DNA of 24,289 nucleotides. It comes from Lachnospiraceae bacterium UBA3692 (GTDB taxonomy: Bacteria > Bacillota > Clostridia > Lachnospirales > Lachnospiraceae). The notes under the pieces were generated by a model, which worked only from the letters and a program-made list of their open reading frames with translations, was not told where the DNA came from and did not search any database. Shown here in pieces: positions 1 through 8,681 of the stretch. Numbering within the stretch: the first letter of the stretch is position 1; every line of letters starts with the position of its first letter. Made by a program: the position numbers and the translations under genes. Location of the stretch: the NCBI GenBank assembly GCA_002372815.1, contig DFIR01000071.1, positions 29,878-54,166 of the forward strand, read 5' to 3'.

Positions 1-609
<609 letters not shown>

Positions 610-701
610 TGCGCGGCCGGAGACCGTGCCGGAAGGGGCGAAACAGTTCCGAAAACTGTCTGCAACAGTGATGCAATAAGAACGAAATATTTGGCCATTT
701 T

Positions 702-730
702 TTGACACCATGATAGGGCAATGCTATATT
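702..730 (+). promoter_or_regulatory. Sigma-A promoter with extended -10 for the TPR/glgB cluster
   Basis: TTGACA at 702-707 and TATATT at 725-730 are separated by exactly 17 bp. A TG dinucleotide one base before the -10 makes it an extended -10. Transcription would start near 737, inside the right half of the inverted repeat at 705-759. This is the strongest promoter-like match in the window. Confidence 0.75.
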
Positions 731-764
731 TTTTGTAGCACTATGCCCAATCATGGTGTTTTTT
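705..764 (+). terminator. Inverted repeat plus T-tract, probable nifJ terminator overlapping a promoter
   Basis: ACACCATGAT (705-714) and GGGCA (716-720) pair with TGCCC (744-748) and ATCATGGTGT (750-759). There is one A/A mismatch, and an inner TGCTA/TAGCA stem (722-726 with 736-740). The right arm runs into six T residues (759-764), so it has the form of an intrinsic terminator for nifJ read-through. The same DNA contains the -10 and probable start site of the next transcription unit. An operator role is possible instead. Confidence 0.55.
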
Positions 765-797
765 CTGTTATGTCTTGATTCAGATGAGGAGAGGGCT

Positions 798-3197
798 TTG
801 GACCGTTACGAACTGAAGGTCACGCTGAGCGAGATCGACGCGCTGATCGCTGAGCGCAGTTTCAAGGAGGCCGCCGAGATCGCGGACACGGTGGACTGGG
901 AGCAGGTCACCAGCGTCCGGACGCTCTGCAAGGTGAGCGACCTCTATAAATTGAACCGGAGGTATGAGAAGGCGCGCGAACTGCTGGAACTCGCCTACGC
1001 GAGATACCCCAGGGGCCGCCATATCATCTATTCCCTGTGCGAGCTGCAGCTGAAGCTGAACAATTACGTGAAGGCGCTCACGCTCTACAACGAGTACATC
1101 AGCGTCGCGCCGCGCGATCCGGACCGCTACATTCTGCAGTACAAGCTCTACAAGGCGCAGAACGTGAGCATTGCCGAGCAGATCGCGGTGCTTGAAGAAT
1201 ACAACCGGCGGGATTTCCGCGAGAAATGGGCGTTCGAGCTGGCCATGCTCTACCAGAAGGCCGGCCGGACGGCGCTCTGCGCGTCCGCCTGCGACGAGAT
1301 CATCGCCTGCTTCGGCGACGGCCGCTACGTGATCAGGGCGCTGGAGCTCAAGAACACGGTCGCGCGGATGACGCCCGACCAGATCGCGCGCTACGAGCGG
1401 CTGACCGGCAGGGAACTGCCGCCGGGTGTCTACGAGTCCTTCGGGGCGGAGGAAGCGCTGCCGGAGGAGCAGGAGACCGGTGCCGCGGCAGCACCTGCGG
1501 CAGACAGGATCACAGAAGACGATGCGGAGCCGGACCAGGGCGGGGAGACCGCCGGGGACAGCGTGACGGAAACCGATACGGATACAGAAACGGACCCGGA
1601 AGCGGACGCAGCAGCGGAAGCGGACGGGGAGACGGACGAGTGGCCGGACGAGGAGACAGAGCCCGGCGCAGAGCCGGAGGCGGACACGGAGCTCCTCCCG
1701 GAGCCGGAGGACCGGACGGCGGAGGAGACGCCGGACGAGGAGGAAGACGCCGCGATCTATGACGTCGAAGTGGCGGACTCGGACCTGCCGGAGGAGGCGG
1801 AAGAGCGCCGCGTCAGCAGCATGGAGGACAACATGTTCGCCCAGCGCCTGCACGAGAGCATGGCGCGCAGCGTGCAGGACATGGAGAATTACGACCCGTA
1901 TCTGCGCCAGGAGACCGACGGCCAGTACGCGATGGTCATCGAGGAGGAGCAGGCGCCGGAGCGGCAGATCACCGGCCAGCTCAGCCTGACCGAGATCATG
2001 GCGCAGTGGAACCGCGTCCACCGCGAGAGCGAGCAGAAGCGCTCCGATGAGACGCGCAAGCGGGTGATCGAGAACACCGGTCCGATCATCCGGCAGTTCT
2101 ATGAAGAGAACGGCATGGATCCGGGCGGGGTCGAGAAGATCCAGAAGAAGGTCGCCGTGCAGGACGTGCGGAGGGCGACCACGAAATCCTGGGACCCGCG
2201 GGAGGTGCGCAAGGCGCTCCGCACGCGGCGCGAGGAGGAGGACGAGGATAACGGGGAGAGCGGCGTGCGCTTTGACACGCACCTGTTCGTCACCGAGGAC
2301 GTCCGGGAGTTTCCGGACACTTTCGCAGTAGAACAGCCGCAGGAGGAGCTGACGGACGATCCGCCGCCGGCGGAGATCGTGGACACGCCCGGCAACCTGG
2401 GGCTGCCCGAACCCGCCGAACCGGAGGAGGCCGGCGCACACCCGGACCTGCGGGCCCACAGGCCCATGGGCAAGGAGGACACCGCCCCCATCCTGCGGGC
2501 GCCGGAGAACATCCGGCAGATGGAAGAGGCAGTGAAGAAGATGCGCCTGGAGGCGTCCTCCGGCAACGTGCTGATCACCGGGGACGAGGGCGTAGGGTCC
2601 CTGCGGCTGACGCGGGAACTCCTGCAGCGCTTCCGCAGGGCGAACCGCAACTTCGTCGGCAGGACCGCCAAGACGACGGGCCCCGGCGTCAATGAGGACA
2701 ACCTGACCCGCGCGATCCCGCGCCTGCCTTTCGGCGTCCTCATCATCGAAAATGCAGCGGCCATGACAGAGAGTGCAGCCGACGCCCTCGAGCGCGCGCT
2801 GCGCAGCCCGGGACGGAGCGTGATCGTCATCCTTCTGGACAGACGGGCCGCCATCGACGGGCTCATGGAGAGTCACCCGGGTCTGAAAGAGATGTTCACC
2901 GCGCGGATCGACATCGCGCCCCTCGACGACGGCGCCCTGCTCGGCTACGCGCGCCGCTATGCGGACAAGCAGGACTGCACGATCGACACGGGCGGCGCCG
3001 AGGCGCTGCGGGAGCGGATCGACATCCTGCGGGAGCAGGGATACGACGCGACCCTCCGGGACGTGCGGACCATGGTGGATGAGGCTGTCTATTACGCGGG
3101 ACGCATGTCCCTCGGGAACCTGATGGAACGAGTGGGGCGGAGAGGCATGGAGCAGGAGAAGCTCGTGCTCCGTGACAAGGATTTCCGCCATTATTGA
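798..3197 (+). CDS. TPR protein with acidic linker and degenerate AAA-like C-terminal domain, unknown function
   Basis: I chose the TTG at 798 (799 residues) because AGGAG at 787-791 sits six bases upstream. The alternative ATG at 753 has no ribosome binding site and lies inside the hairpin. The first ~190 residues are helical, TPR-like repeats with YxxA/LYxxxxxY spacing. Residues ~211-335 are a very acidic, Asp/Glu/Thr-rich low-complexity linker. The C-terminal ~220 residues resemble an AAA+ module. Its P-loop (residues 595-601, GDEGVGS) lacks the lysine of GxxGxGK[ST], and its Walker B position reads LIIEN (E651-N652) instead of hhhhDE. It is therefore probably a non-hydrolysing scaffold. 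No signal peptide or membrane segment is seen. glgB starts 14 bases downstream, so the two are co-transcribed. The true function is unknown to me. Confidence 0.8.
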   Translation: MDRYELKVTLSEIDALIAERSFKEAAEIADTVDWEQVTSVRTLCKVSDLYKLNRRYEKARELLELAYARYPRGRHIIYSLCELQLKLNNYVKALTLYNEYISVAPRDPDRYILQYKLYKAQNVSIAEQIAVLEEYNRRDFREKWAFELAMLYQKAGRTALCASACDEIIACFGDGRYVIRALELKNTVARMTPDQIARYERLTGRELPPGVYESFGAEEALPEEQETGAAAAPAADRITEDDAEPDQGGETAGDSVTETDTDTETDPEADAAAEADGETDEWPDEETEPGAEPEADTELLPEPEDRTAEETPDEEEDAAIYDVEVADSDLPEEAEERRVSSMEDNMFAQRLHESMARSVQDMENYDPYLRQETDGQYAMVIEEEQAPERQITGQLSLTEIMAQWNRVHRESEQKRSDETRKRVIENTGPIIRQFYEENGMDPGGVEKIQKKVAVQDVRRATTKSWDPREVRKALRTRREEEDEDNGESGVRFDTHLFVTEDVREFPDTFAVEQPQEELTDDPPPAEIVDTPGNLGLPEPAEPEEAGAHPDLRAHRPMGKEDTAPILRAPENIRQMEEAVKKMRLEASSGNVLITGDEGVGSLRLTRELLQRFRRANRNFVGRTAKTTGPGVNEDNLTRAIPRLPFGVLIIENAAAMTESAADALERALRSPGRSVIVILLDRRAAIDGLMESHPGLKEMFTARIDIAPLDDGALLGYARRYADKQDCTIDTGGAEALRERIDILREQGYDATLRDVRTMVDEAVYYAGRMSLGNLMERVGRRGMEQEKLVLRDKDFRHY

Positions 3198-3211
3198 CAG
3201 GGAGGTTTGAA

Positions 3212-5158
3212 ATGGCACAGAAGAAGCAGAAGACCGACGACCGCAGAGTCTACATCTCGGAGCAGGATGCCTATCTGTTCGGCAACGGCACGCACTACCA
3301 GATCTACAAGAAGCTCGGCGCGCACCCGTCCGTGGAAGATGGCCAGGAAGGCATGTTCTTCGCGGTCTGGGCTCCGAACGCGGCCCAGGTGCACGTGATC
3401 GGCACCTTCAACGGCTGGAACGAGCAGGCGGACGAGATGACGAAGCTGAACGACGGCGGCATCTGGATGAGATTCATTCCCGGCGTCGGCGAGGGGCATC
3501 AGTACAAGTTCCTGATCACGGCTCCCGACGGCGAGAAGCTTTACAAGGCGGACCCCTATGCCGCCAGCACCGAGCTGCGCCCCGGCAACGCCTCCGTGAC
3601 CGTCGACCTGTCCGGCTTCCGGTGGACCGACACCCGCTGGATGAACGCGAGAGCGAAGAAAGATCCCAACAAAGAGCCCATGGCCATCTACGAGTGCCAC
3701 ATCGGCTCCTTCATGAAGCACCCGGACGGAACGCCGGACGGCTTCTACAACTACCGCGAGTTCGCGGACCGCATCGTCGAGTACCTGCACGACCTCCGCT
3801 TCACCCATGTGGAGCTGATGGGCATCGCCGAGCACCCCTTCGACGGCTCCTGGGGCTACCAGGTGACCGGCTACTACGCGCCGACGTCCCGCTACGGCAG
3901 CCCGAAGGACTTCATGTACCTGGTCAATACCCTGCACCGCCACGGTATCGGCGTGATCCTCGACTGGGTCCCGGCCCACTTCTGCCCGGACGCCTTCGGC
4001 CTCGCCAGGTTCGACGGACAGTGCATCTATGAGGATCCGGACCCGCGCAAGGGCCAGCACCCCGACTGGGGCACCCGCATCTTCAACCTGGAGAAGAAAG
4101 AGGTCTCCAACTTCCTCATCGCCAACGTGATGTACTGGATGGAGGAGTACCACATCGACGGCATCCGCGTGGACGCGGTGGCATCCATGCTGTACCTGGA
4201 CTACGGCAAGACCGAGGGCAACTGGGTCCCCAACAAGTACGGCGGACATGAGAACCTGGCGGCGGTCGAGTTCTTCAAGCACATGAACAGCGTCGTCAAG
4301 GGGCAGTATCCCGGCGTGGTGACCATCGCCGAGGAGTCTACGGCCTGGCCGAAGATCACGGCCGCGCCCGAGGACGGCGGACTGGGATTCTCCTTCAAGT
4401 GGAACATGGGCTGGATGCACGACTTCTGCGAGTACATGAAGCTGGATCCGGTCATGCGCAAGGGCGACCACAACGGAATGACCTTCGCGATGAGCTACAA
4501 CAGCAGCGAGAACTACATCCTGCCGCTGTCCCACGACGAGGTCGTCCACCTCAAGTGCTCCATGGTCAACAAGATGCCCGGCTACAAGGTGGACAAGTAC
4601 GCCAACCTGCGCGCCGGCTACACCTTCATGCTGGGCCACGAGGGCAAGAAGCTCCTGTTCATGGGACAGGAATTCGCCCAGGAGCGCGAGTGGAGCGAGG
4701 CCCGGGAGCTCGACTGGTTCCTGCTCACGGAGGGCGTCGGCGACAACTGGCTCAACATCGGCATGAAGAAGTACGTCGCGGACCTTCTGAAGATCTACCG
4801 CACGTACCCGGCGATGTACCGCGTTGACAACGACTGGGCGGGCTTCGAGTGGATCAACGCGGACGACGCGGACCGCAGCATCTACTCCTTCGTGCGCAAA
4901 GCGCCCGGCGAGGAGCGCGGACTGCTCTTCGTCATCAACATGACCCCGGTGAAGCGCACCGGCTACATGGTCGGCGTGCCGGCCCCGGGACGGTATTCTC
5001 TCCTGATCAACAGCGCCCTGACCGTCTACGGCGGCCACGGCGACACGGATGTGCCGTCTGCTCTGAAGGCACAGACCGGTGAGTGCGACAGAAAAGAGCA
5101 GTATCTGGAATTCGACCTGCCCGCCTACGGAGCCCTGATCTTTTCGTTCCGGTTCTGA
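3212..5158 (+). CDS. glgB: 1,4-alpha-glucan branching enzyme (GH13)
   Basis: The 648-residue product makes alpha-1,6 branches in glycogen by cutting and transferring alpha-1,4 chains in the cytoplasm. GGAGG at 3201-3205, six bases before the ATG, fixes the start. An N-terminal CBM48-like domain (FFAVWAPNAAQVHVIGTFNGW) precedes the GH13 barrel. The barrel shows GYYAPTSRYGSP, VILDWVPAHF, GIRVDAVAS (nucleophile D321), AEEST (acid/base among E374/E375) and LSHDEV (D442). A beta-sandwich C-terminal domain follows. The length is normal for the family. No other glycogen genes (glgC, glgA, glgP) are in view, so glgB travels with the TPR/AAA-like gene instead. A perfect hairpin (TTCCGGTT/AACCGGAA, 5147-5165) covers the stop codon. 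Confidence 0.97.
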   Translation: MAQKKQKTDDRRVYISEQDAYLFGNGTHYQIYKKLGAHPSVEDGQEGMFFAVWAPNAAQVHVIGTFNGWNEQADEMTKLNDGGIWMRFIPGVGEGHQYKFLITAPDGEKLYKADPYAASTELRPGNASVTVDLSGFRWTDTRWMNARAKKDPNKEPMAIYECHIGSFMKHPDGTPDGFYNYREFADRIVEYLHDLRFTHVELMGIAEHPFDGSWGYQVTGYYAPTSRYGSPKDFMYLVNTLHRHGIGVILDWVPAHFCPDAFGLARFDGQCIYEDPDPRKGQHPDWGTRIFNLEKKEVSNFLIANVMYWMEEYHIDGIRVDAVASMLYLDYGKTEGNWVPNKYGGHENLAAVEFFKHMNSVVKGQYPGVVTIAEESTAWPKITAAPEDGGLGFSFKWNMGWMHDFCEYMKLDPVMRKGDHNGMTFAMSYNSSENYILPLSHDEVVHLKCSMVNKMPGYKVDKYANLRAGYTFMLGHEGKKLLFMGQEFAQEREWSEARELDWFLLTEGVGDNWLNIGMKKYVADLLKIYRTYPAMYRVDNDWAGFEWINADDADRSIYSFVRKAPGEERGLLFVINMTPVKRTGYMVGVPAPGRYSLLINSALTVYGGHGDTDVPSALKAQTGECDRKEQYLEFDLPAYGALIFSFRF

Positions 5159-5207
5159 ACCGGAAACAGAGACAGGAGAGAGATCTGTCAAGAAAAAGGA
5201 GGAAGAA

Positions 5208-5585
5208 ATGACTATCCATGAATCGGCAGAGGATTATCTGGAGAAGATCCTCATCCTCACGGAGCGGAACGGGCGCGTGCGCTCGATCGATATCGTGAAC
5301 GAGATGAATTTTTCCAAACCCAGCATCAGCATTGCGATGAAGAAGCTGCGCGAGAACGGGTATGTGAACATGGACCGCTACGGATATATCACGCTGACGG
5401 ACACCGGCATGGAGATCGCGACCCGCATTTACGAGCGGCACAAGCTGCTCACGAAGGTCCTCATGGCGATCGGCGTCGATCCGGAGAAAGCCGCGGAGGA
5501 AGCCTGCAAGATCGAACACGACATCGACGACGACACCTGCGAGAAGATCGGCGCCTACTACAACACACACATGGAACAGGCATAA
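5208..5585 (+). CDS. DtxR/MntR-family metal-dependent transcriptional regulator, short form
   Basis: This is a 125-residue winged-helix repressor; AAAAAGGAGG precedes the ATG. Residues 1-65 form the DNA-binding domain, with the wing around RYGYITLT. The helical dimerisation/metal domain follows. Aligning by eye with MntR and DtxR, the ligand positions are D9, E12, H78, C100, E103 and H104. The cysteine at the position of MntR Glu99 is the DtxR/IdeR state, so iron may be sensed, but metal choice cannot be settled by eye. The SH3-like third domain of DtxR is absent, as in MntR. It sits between glgB and a cyclophilin in the same direction. No metal transporter is nearby, so its target is probably elsewhere. 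Confidence 0.88.
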   Translation: MTIHESAEDYLEKILILTERNGRVRSIDIVNEMNFSKPSISIAMKKLRENGYVNMDRYGYITLTDTGMEIATRIYERHKLLTKVLMAIGVDPEKAAEEACKIEHDIDDDTCEKIGAYYNTHMEQA

Positions 5586-5601
5586 AGAAGGAGACCAAAG
5601 A

Positions 5602-6084
5602 ATGATCAGAATCACCATGAAGGGCGGCGGCGTGATCGACCTCGAGCTGGACCGCGAGGCGGCCCCGGTCACTGTCGACAATTTCGAAAAGCTCGTGAAG
5701 GAAGGCTTCTACGACGGCCTGATCTTCCACAGAGTCATCAAAGGGTTCATGATCCAGGGCGGCGATCCGCTGGGCAACGGGACCGGCGGTCCCGGCTGGT
5801 CGATCAAGGGCGAGTTCGCCTCCAACGGCTGGAACAATCCGATCCGCCACAAGCGCGGCGTCATCAGCATGGCGAGGGCGATGGATCCCAACAGCGCCGG
5901 CAGCCAGTTCTTCATCATGCACGCCGACGCCGACTATCTGGACGGGCAGTACGCCGCGTTCGGCCATGTCGTGTCCGGCATGGAGGAAGTGGACCGGATC
6001 GCCTCCGTCCCCACGAACCGCTGGGGCGGCGACAGACCGCGGGAGGACCAGGTCATTGAGAGCATTCGCATTGTGGAAGCGTAA
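5602..6084 (+). CDS. Cyclophilin-type peptidyl-prolyl cis-trans isomerase
   Basis: This 160-residue single-domain cyclophilin catalyses isomerisation of Xaa-Pro bonds. It has no signal peptide, so it should be cytoplasmic. The core motifs are intact: FHRVIKGFMIQGGDP with catalytic R44, GNGTGGPG, ISMARA and SAGSQFFIM, and YAAFGHVV near the C-terminus. AAGGAGA lies 12 bases upstream of the ATG. It follows the DtxR-like gene by 16 bases, and its last 29 bases overlap the start of the ApbE gene, implying translational coupling. Confidence 0.95.
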   Translation: MIRITMKGGGVIDLELDREAAPVTVDNFEKLVKEGFYDGLIFHRVIKGFMIQGGDPLGNGTGGPGWSIKGEFASNGWNNPIRHKRGVISMARAMDPNSAGSQFFIMHADADYLDGQYAAFGHVVSGMEEVDRIASVPTNRWGGDRPREDQVIESIRIVEA

Positions 6085-7126
6085 GACCGCCGCTGCGTGG
6101 AGGCGTCTTCTGCCGATGCTGCTCCTGGTGCTGACGGCGGGGGCGGCCGCGGGCTGCTCCAGGCCGGAACGCGTCACGCGGCAGAGCTTCTACTTCGACA
6201 CGATCTGCGAGATCACGGTCTATGACATGGAGAAGATGACCGAAAAGAAAGCCTCCGAAGCGATCGAGGGGGCTTTCTCTTTGTGCGCGGGGTATGAGAA
6301 GCTGCTGAGCCGCACGGTGGAGGGGAGCGATGTCGACCGCCTCAACCGCGCCGGCGGCGCCTATACGGAGCTGGATCCGCGGACCGTGGACCTGCTCCGG
6401 CAGGCGGAGGAGGTCTGGGAGATCTCGGGCGGTGCCTTCGACGTCACGGTGGGCCCCGTCACACGCCTCTGGGACTTTCACGGAGACGGGCAGGGCACGG
6501 TGCCGGACCCCGGGATCATTGAGGAGGCCGTCCGGCATGTCGGCATGCGGCACCTCACGATCGGGGAGGACGGCGCGTCGCTGGATGACCCGGAAGCCGC
6601 GGTGGACCTCGGCGGCATCGCGAAGGGCTACATCGCGGACCGCGTGGCGGAGTACCTGCGGGAGCAGGGCGTGACCGGGGCGGTGATCAATCTCGGCGGC
6701 AACATCGAGTGCGTCGGCAGCAAGCCCGCTGCCTCCTTCGGGAAGGAGAGAGAGCCCTTCCGGATCGGCATCGAGCTGCCCTACTCGGACCGCACGCAGA
6801 TCCTGGGCAGCCTGGAAGTGACCTCCGGGACGGTGGTGACGTCCGGCGTCTACGAGCGGTTCTTCGTCGCGGACGGGAAGGAATACCACCACATCCTGGA
6901 TCCGGCGACGGGCTATCCAGCGCAGACCGACGTCCTGAGCGTGACGCTCGTCTCACAGGAGGGGCGCAGCGCGGACTGCGACGCGCTCGCGACGGCCTGC
7001 CTCCTGCTGGGCCGGGAACAGGGCCTGACACTCCTGGAAGCGCAGGACGGGATCGAGGCCCTGATCGTCGGCACGGACGGACAGCTCCTGCAGACGTCGG
7101 GGATGGCGTACACACCTGCGAAGTGA
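6056..7126 (+). CDS. apbE: FAD:protein FMN transferase (ApbE), lipoprotein
   Basis: ApbE covalently attaches FMN from FAD to Thr or Ser of target proteins on the outer face of the membrane; RnfD and RnfG are classical substrates. The frame stays open upstream, but TTG 6056 is preferred because GGGAGG at 6041-6046 lies nine bases before it. That start gives a basic N-terminus, a hydrophobic core and the lipobox AAGC with Cys34. Conserved elements are DVTVGPVTRLW, DLGGIAKGYIAD, INLGGNI, TSGVYERFF and HHILDPATGYP, then the metal-site region SADCDALATA. The length (356 residues) is normal. The gene overlaps the cyclophilin gene by 29 bases and is closed by the terminator at 7131-7156. The next operon encodes its likely substrates. 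Confidence 0.95.
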   Translation: MRAFALWKRKTAAAWRRLLPMLLLVLTAGAAAGCSRPERVTRQSFYFDTICEITVYDMEKMTEKKASEAIEGAFSLCAGYEKLLSRTVEGSDVDRLNRAGGAYTELDPRTVDLLRQAEEVWEISGGAFDVTVGPVTRLWDFHGDGQGTVPDPGIIEEAVRHVGMRHLTIGEDGASLDDPEAAVDLGGIAKGYIADRVAEYLREQGVTGAVINLGGNIECVGSKPAASFGKEREPFRIGIELPYSDRTQILGSLEVTSGTVVTSGVYERFFVADGKEYHHILDPATGYPAQTDVLSVTLVSQEGRSADCDALATACLLLGREQGLTLLEAQDGIEALIVGTDGQLLQTSGMAYTPAK

Positions 7127-7130
7127 GTAA

Positions 7131-7156
7131 AAAAGCACGGAAATCCGTGCTTTTTT
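7131..7156 (+). terminator. Intrinsic terminator after apbE
   Basis: A perfect 10-bp stem (AAAAGCACGG with CCGTGCTTTT) around an AAAT loop ends in six T residues (7151-7156). The A-rich left flank means it could also work on the minus strand. It separates the apbE cluster from the rnf operon. Confidence 0.92.
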
Positions 7157-7200
7157 CATATTCGCTTTGTTCTAAATGATGAACAGTACGCAGAATAGGA

Positions 7201-7229
7201 TTTACTTTTTTTTTATAAAAATATAAAAT
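7201..7229 (+). promoter_or_regulatory. Probable rnf operon promoter
   Basis: The 139-bp gap before rnfC is very AT-rich at 7195-7240, in contrast to its surroundings. TTTACT (7201-7206) and TAAAAT (7224-7229) are 17 bp apart. TATAAA at 7222 and TATACA at 7231 are alternative -10 elements, so the exact hexamers are uncertain. The leader then runs ~60 bases to AAAGGAGG (7285-7292). Confidence 0.5.
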
Positions 7230-7295
7230 GTATACAAACACTGCGCCGGGACCAGTCTGCCCGGTATCAGAACGGATGAACGGCAAAGGAGGAAT

Positions 7296-8681
7296 ATGAG
7301 CAACTACACATTCCGAGGCGGCGTGCATCCCGAGGAGAACAAGGAATTCTCAAGGGAATCTACTTTCCGGGTATATGAGGCGAAGGGGGAGATGATCTTC
7401 CCTCTCGGACAGCATATCGGAAAGCCCGCGCGTCCGCTGGTCAAGAGAAACGAACAGGTGCTCGCCGGACAGGTGATCGCGGAGGCGGACGGTTTCGTAT
7501 CCGCCAATATCGTGAGCTCCTGCAGCGGTAAGGTGAAGGACATCGGTCCCCGCCAGACCGTGAGCGGCAAGATGGCAGAATGCATCGTCATCACCAACGA
7601 CGGCAAATTCGAACAGCTTCCCGGGATCGGTGAGCCGCAGGCGGACTACAACACGCTGACGCCCCAGGAGATCCTCGGAAAGATCAAGGCCGCCGGTATC
7701 GTCGGCATGGGTGGTGCCGGGTTCCCCACCCACGTCAAACTCGCGCCCAGGAATCCCGAAGCGATCAAGTATGTCATCGCAAACGGCGCGGAGTGCGAGC
7801 CCTATATCACCTGCGACGATCAGCTCATGCGCGGACACGCGAAGGAGATCGTGGAAGGTGTCAAGATCATCCTGAAGCTCTTCCCGAACGCGGTCGGCGT
7901 GATCGGCATCGAGGAGAATAAGCCCGAGGCCATCGAAGCCATGCAGATGGCTGCCGAAGGCGACGCGAACATCCATGTCCTGACCCTGAAGACCAAGTAT
8001 CCCCAGGGCGGTGAGCGTTCCCTGATCAGTGTCGTCGCGGGCGCGCATTTCCCCGGCAACAAGCTTCCGGCGGATGTCGGCTGCGTCGTCGACAACGTCG
8101 CGACCATCTACGCGATCTACAGGGCGGTGTGCTTCAATGAGCCCCTGATGCAGAGAGGCGTCACCATCTCCGGCGATGCCATCGCCAACCCCTGCAACCT
8201 GCTCGTCCGGATCGGCACCAGCTGCAAGGAGCTGATGGAAGAGGCCGGCGGCATCAAGGAAGGCGTCACCTGCAACAAGGTCCTCAGCGGCGGCCCTATG
8301 ATGGGCATGGCCATGACTTCCATGGACGTCCCGCTGCAGAAAGCCAACAACGCCATCACCTTCCTGCAGGAGGATGAAGTCGCGACCGCTGAGCAGCAGC
8401 TCACGGCCTGCATCCGCTGCGGACGCTGCGGCACCGTATGTCCTCTGGGACTCATCCCCCAGATGATGGCGGCGGCTGCCGAGAAGAAGGATTACGAGCG
8501 CTATGACAAGAAGCTGAACGGTCTGGACTGCATCGCCTGCGGTTCCTGCACGTTCATCTGTCCCGCCAGGAGACCGCTCATGCAGCTGTTCAAGCAGACG
8601 AAGGCGGAGATCATGGCAGAGAGAAGGGCAGCGGCCGCCAAGGCAGCTGCAGAAGCGGCAGCAAAGGAGGAAAAGAAATGA
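7296..8681 (+). CDS. rnfC: Rnf complex subunit C (NADH-binding, two [4Fe-4S])
   Basis: RnfC is the peripheral cytoplasmic subunit that binds FMN and reduces NAD+. The 461-residue protein begins with the typical FRGGVHP segment and a lipoyl-like domain, followed by the nucleotide-binding stretch GMGGAGFPTHVKL and NGAECEPYITCDD. Two ferredoxin motifs lie near the end: CIRCGRCGTVCP from C372 and CIACGSCTFICP from C412. The tail is rich in Ala, Lys and Glu (~25 residues), echoing the longer tail of RnfE. AAAGGAGG precedes the ATG. The gene opens the operon and overlaps the next start by four bases. Confidence 0.97.
   Translation: MSNYTFRGGVHPEENKEFSRESTFRVYEAKGEMIFPLGQHIGKPARPLVKRNEQVLAGQVIAEADGFVSANIVSSCSGKVKDIGPRQTVSGKMAECIVITNDGKFEQLPGIGEPQADYNTLTPQEILGKIKAAGIVGMGGAGFPTHVKLAPRNPEAIKYVIANGAECEPYITCDDQLMRGHAKEIVEGVKIILKLFPNAVGVIGIEENKPEAIEAMQMAAEGDANIHVLTLKTKYPQGGERSLISVVAGAHFPGNKLPADVGCVVDNVATIYAIYRAVCFNEPLMQRGVTISGDAIANPCNLLVRIGTSCKELMEEAGGIKEGVTCNKVLSGGPMMGMAMTSMDVPLQKANNAITFLQEDEVATAEQQLTACIRCGRCGTVCPLGLIPQMMAAAAEKKDYERYDKKLNGLDCIACGSCTFICPARRPLMQLFKQTKAEIMAERRAAAAKAAAEAAAKEEKK

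Noticed and set aside
640..660. Small hairpin ACAGTT/AACTGT after nifJ as a terminator
   Set aside because: The stem is only six pairs and no T-tract follows; the 705-764 structure is a better candidate.
780..3218. Long open frame on the minus strand opposite the TPR gene (and similar ones at 3191-5191, 13627-15165 and 16670-18175)
   Set aside because: These are mirror frames created by high GC and codon bias. Their translations are Arg/His/Val-rich without any domain, and the plus-strand genes have RBS and family motifs.
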